Assembly (NCBI GenBank): GCA_009760855.2
Contig: WPIO01000001.1
Location: 4,766,501 to 4,826,500 of the forward strand
Length of the DNA stretch: 60,000 bases
From: Cristatella mucedo
Taxonomy: Eukaryota; Bryozoa; Phylactolaemata; Cristatellidae
Direction of reading: 5' to 3'
The notes under the pieces were generated by a model. That model was not told the DNA's origin and made no database searches. It saw only the letters and a list, made by a program, of their open reading frames with translations. Both the position numbers and the translations under genes were made by a program. Numbering within the stretch: position 1 is the first letter of the stretch; each line of letters starts with the position of its first letter. Of this stretch, positions 58,980-60,000 are shown piece by piece.

Positions 58980-60000
58980 CACTGCTGTTCAAAGTTTCTA
59001 CACACATAGTCCGTCGATCCGAGCTCAGTTGTTACTAATGCCCGTATTCGAGTAAGTCACATTACACTACACTAGTTATTAAATTGTAACAATCTATTAA
59101 TACAACTTTACCTTAGCTATAGCTTGCTACGGCTTAGTGAGTATCTGCATTCACTGGTAACCGGGTCAATGGTTCCCATGTAAACAATCAGGTGCGGTCA
59201 CGCAGCAGCCAGTTATTTTTGAGCTGTTTGGTCACTGAGGATGCCTCAGTTAATGATAAGCTTAGATTCCTGCACTTCTCTGTGACCTGTATGGGCCTAC
59301 CCTTGCCATATTGACACTGGGTATGCGGCCAGAACATATCGATAGTTGCACAGCTTTCACAATGTTCAAGAGCTGTTTTCATGTCGCTCCATGGACATGG
59401 CATTTTAAACCGAGAAATTGCGAGGCAGCTTAAGATCTCATGGGGCACTGTTTGGAACACAACTAAGAAACATCTGGAATATGGTAGCACAGAGGCACTG
59501 CTAAAGTCGTGTCGCCTCAACTAACTTCTCCGAGGACGGACCGGCTCGTGAAAAGCATGGCTATTAAAGACAGGTAGCGATTACTGTGCACTGTGTAACG
59601 ATTGCTTCGTCACCTACTTCCCACCCCGATGCTAGCCAGCAGGTCGGAGCGGCATCCCTGTTGCTGGATGCGAGCCGGAACGCTAGCCAACCAGAGCGCA
59701 GTTCCGCTTGGTTGCAGACGATAAACTTTCTGTTAGAATTAACATCTGCGAGCCAGTTAAAAATACAACGTTGCCGAGTACTGTTTTGTACGAGTGTTAT
59801 AGAAAGTCATTTGCTGTTTAGCAAGACTCGCACACTACACTAGCAACAACTGTTAAAATGCACTGCCAGAGTCTCTGCCAAGCTAACAGAATGATCTCGC
59901 AAGCCGAAATACCATGAGTAGATGAACAAGGATTGGAGGCACGGGTGGCCACGTGCAAGCCATTGTTGACTGTATAGCAAAAAAAGCAAGGCTAGAGTTT
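58980..60000 (+). mobile_element. Tc1-like DNA transposon, degenerate, runs off right edge
   Basis: It starts CACTGCTGTTCAAAGTTTCT next to TA (58978-58979) and aligns with the copy at 34.5 kb. About 240 bp of unrelated sequence (about 59,595-59,835) interrupts it in the middle of the transposase remnant. Confidence 0.75.

Noticed and set aside
58817-59005. Candidate exon upstream of ATM exon 1 (minus, about 58,820-58,910)
   Set aside because: The only open frame ends with the wrong leftover for exon 1, and the Tc1-like element starts just beyond.
1-60000. CRISPR arrays, bacterial operons, rRNA or functional tRNA genes
   Set aside because: None seen; the tRNA-like segments are SINE heads with decayed structures.

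Overview
The window is metazoan (animal) nuclear DNA. It has GT-AG introns and many interspersed L2/CR1-like LINEs, tRNA-derived SINEs, Tc1-like transposons and microsatellites, and I see no sign of bacterial gene organisation. The lineage cannot be fixed from the sequence; an invertebrate fits best. A SPIN-like hAT fragment at about 18.07 kb is consistent with an animal that took part in SPIN horizontal transfer, which is known from tetrapods, a triatomine bug, a pond snail and a planarian.

The one cellular gene I can support lies on the minus strand and fills most of the window: an ATM (ataxia-telangiectasia mutated) ortholog. I assembled 32 exons by eye from 58,769 down to 6,951. Every junction keeps phase and the joined exons stay open for about 5,557 bp (about 1,852 codons). 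They correspond to roughly human ATM residues 260-1920, the N-terminal HEAT-repeat solenoid. The first exons (TAN motif) lie off the right edge. The FAT, kinase and FATC exons must lie off the left edge, because I found none below 6,951.

Region by region: 1-6.9 kb is gene-free repeat DNA (Tc1-like copy, L2-like LINE debris, SINEs) inside an ATM intron of at least 6.9 kb. 6.9-28.9 kb holds ATM exons 32 to 16 with SINE and LINE insertions, the SPIN-like fragment and two perfect palindromes. 29-40.7 kb is an 11.7 kb intron packed with transposons: LINE families A, B and C, a nested LINE insertion, a Tc1-like element fused to a LINE, and a long CA/GA microsatellite. 40.7-58.8 kb holds ATM exons 15 to 1, including an unusual 822-bp exon, with more LINE and LTR-like pieces. 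59-60 kb is another Tc1-like copy.

The repeats form a connected community. LINE-A has a 3' end with an 8-bp hairpin and an (ATT)n tail. One SINE family (S2) carries a tRNA-like head and a tail resembling that LINE 3' end. A second SINE family (S1) is purely tRNA-headed. Two LINE-A copies are nearly identical, so the family moved recently.
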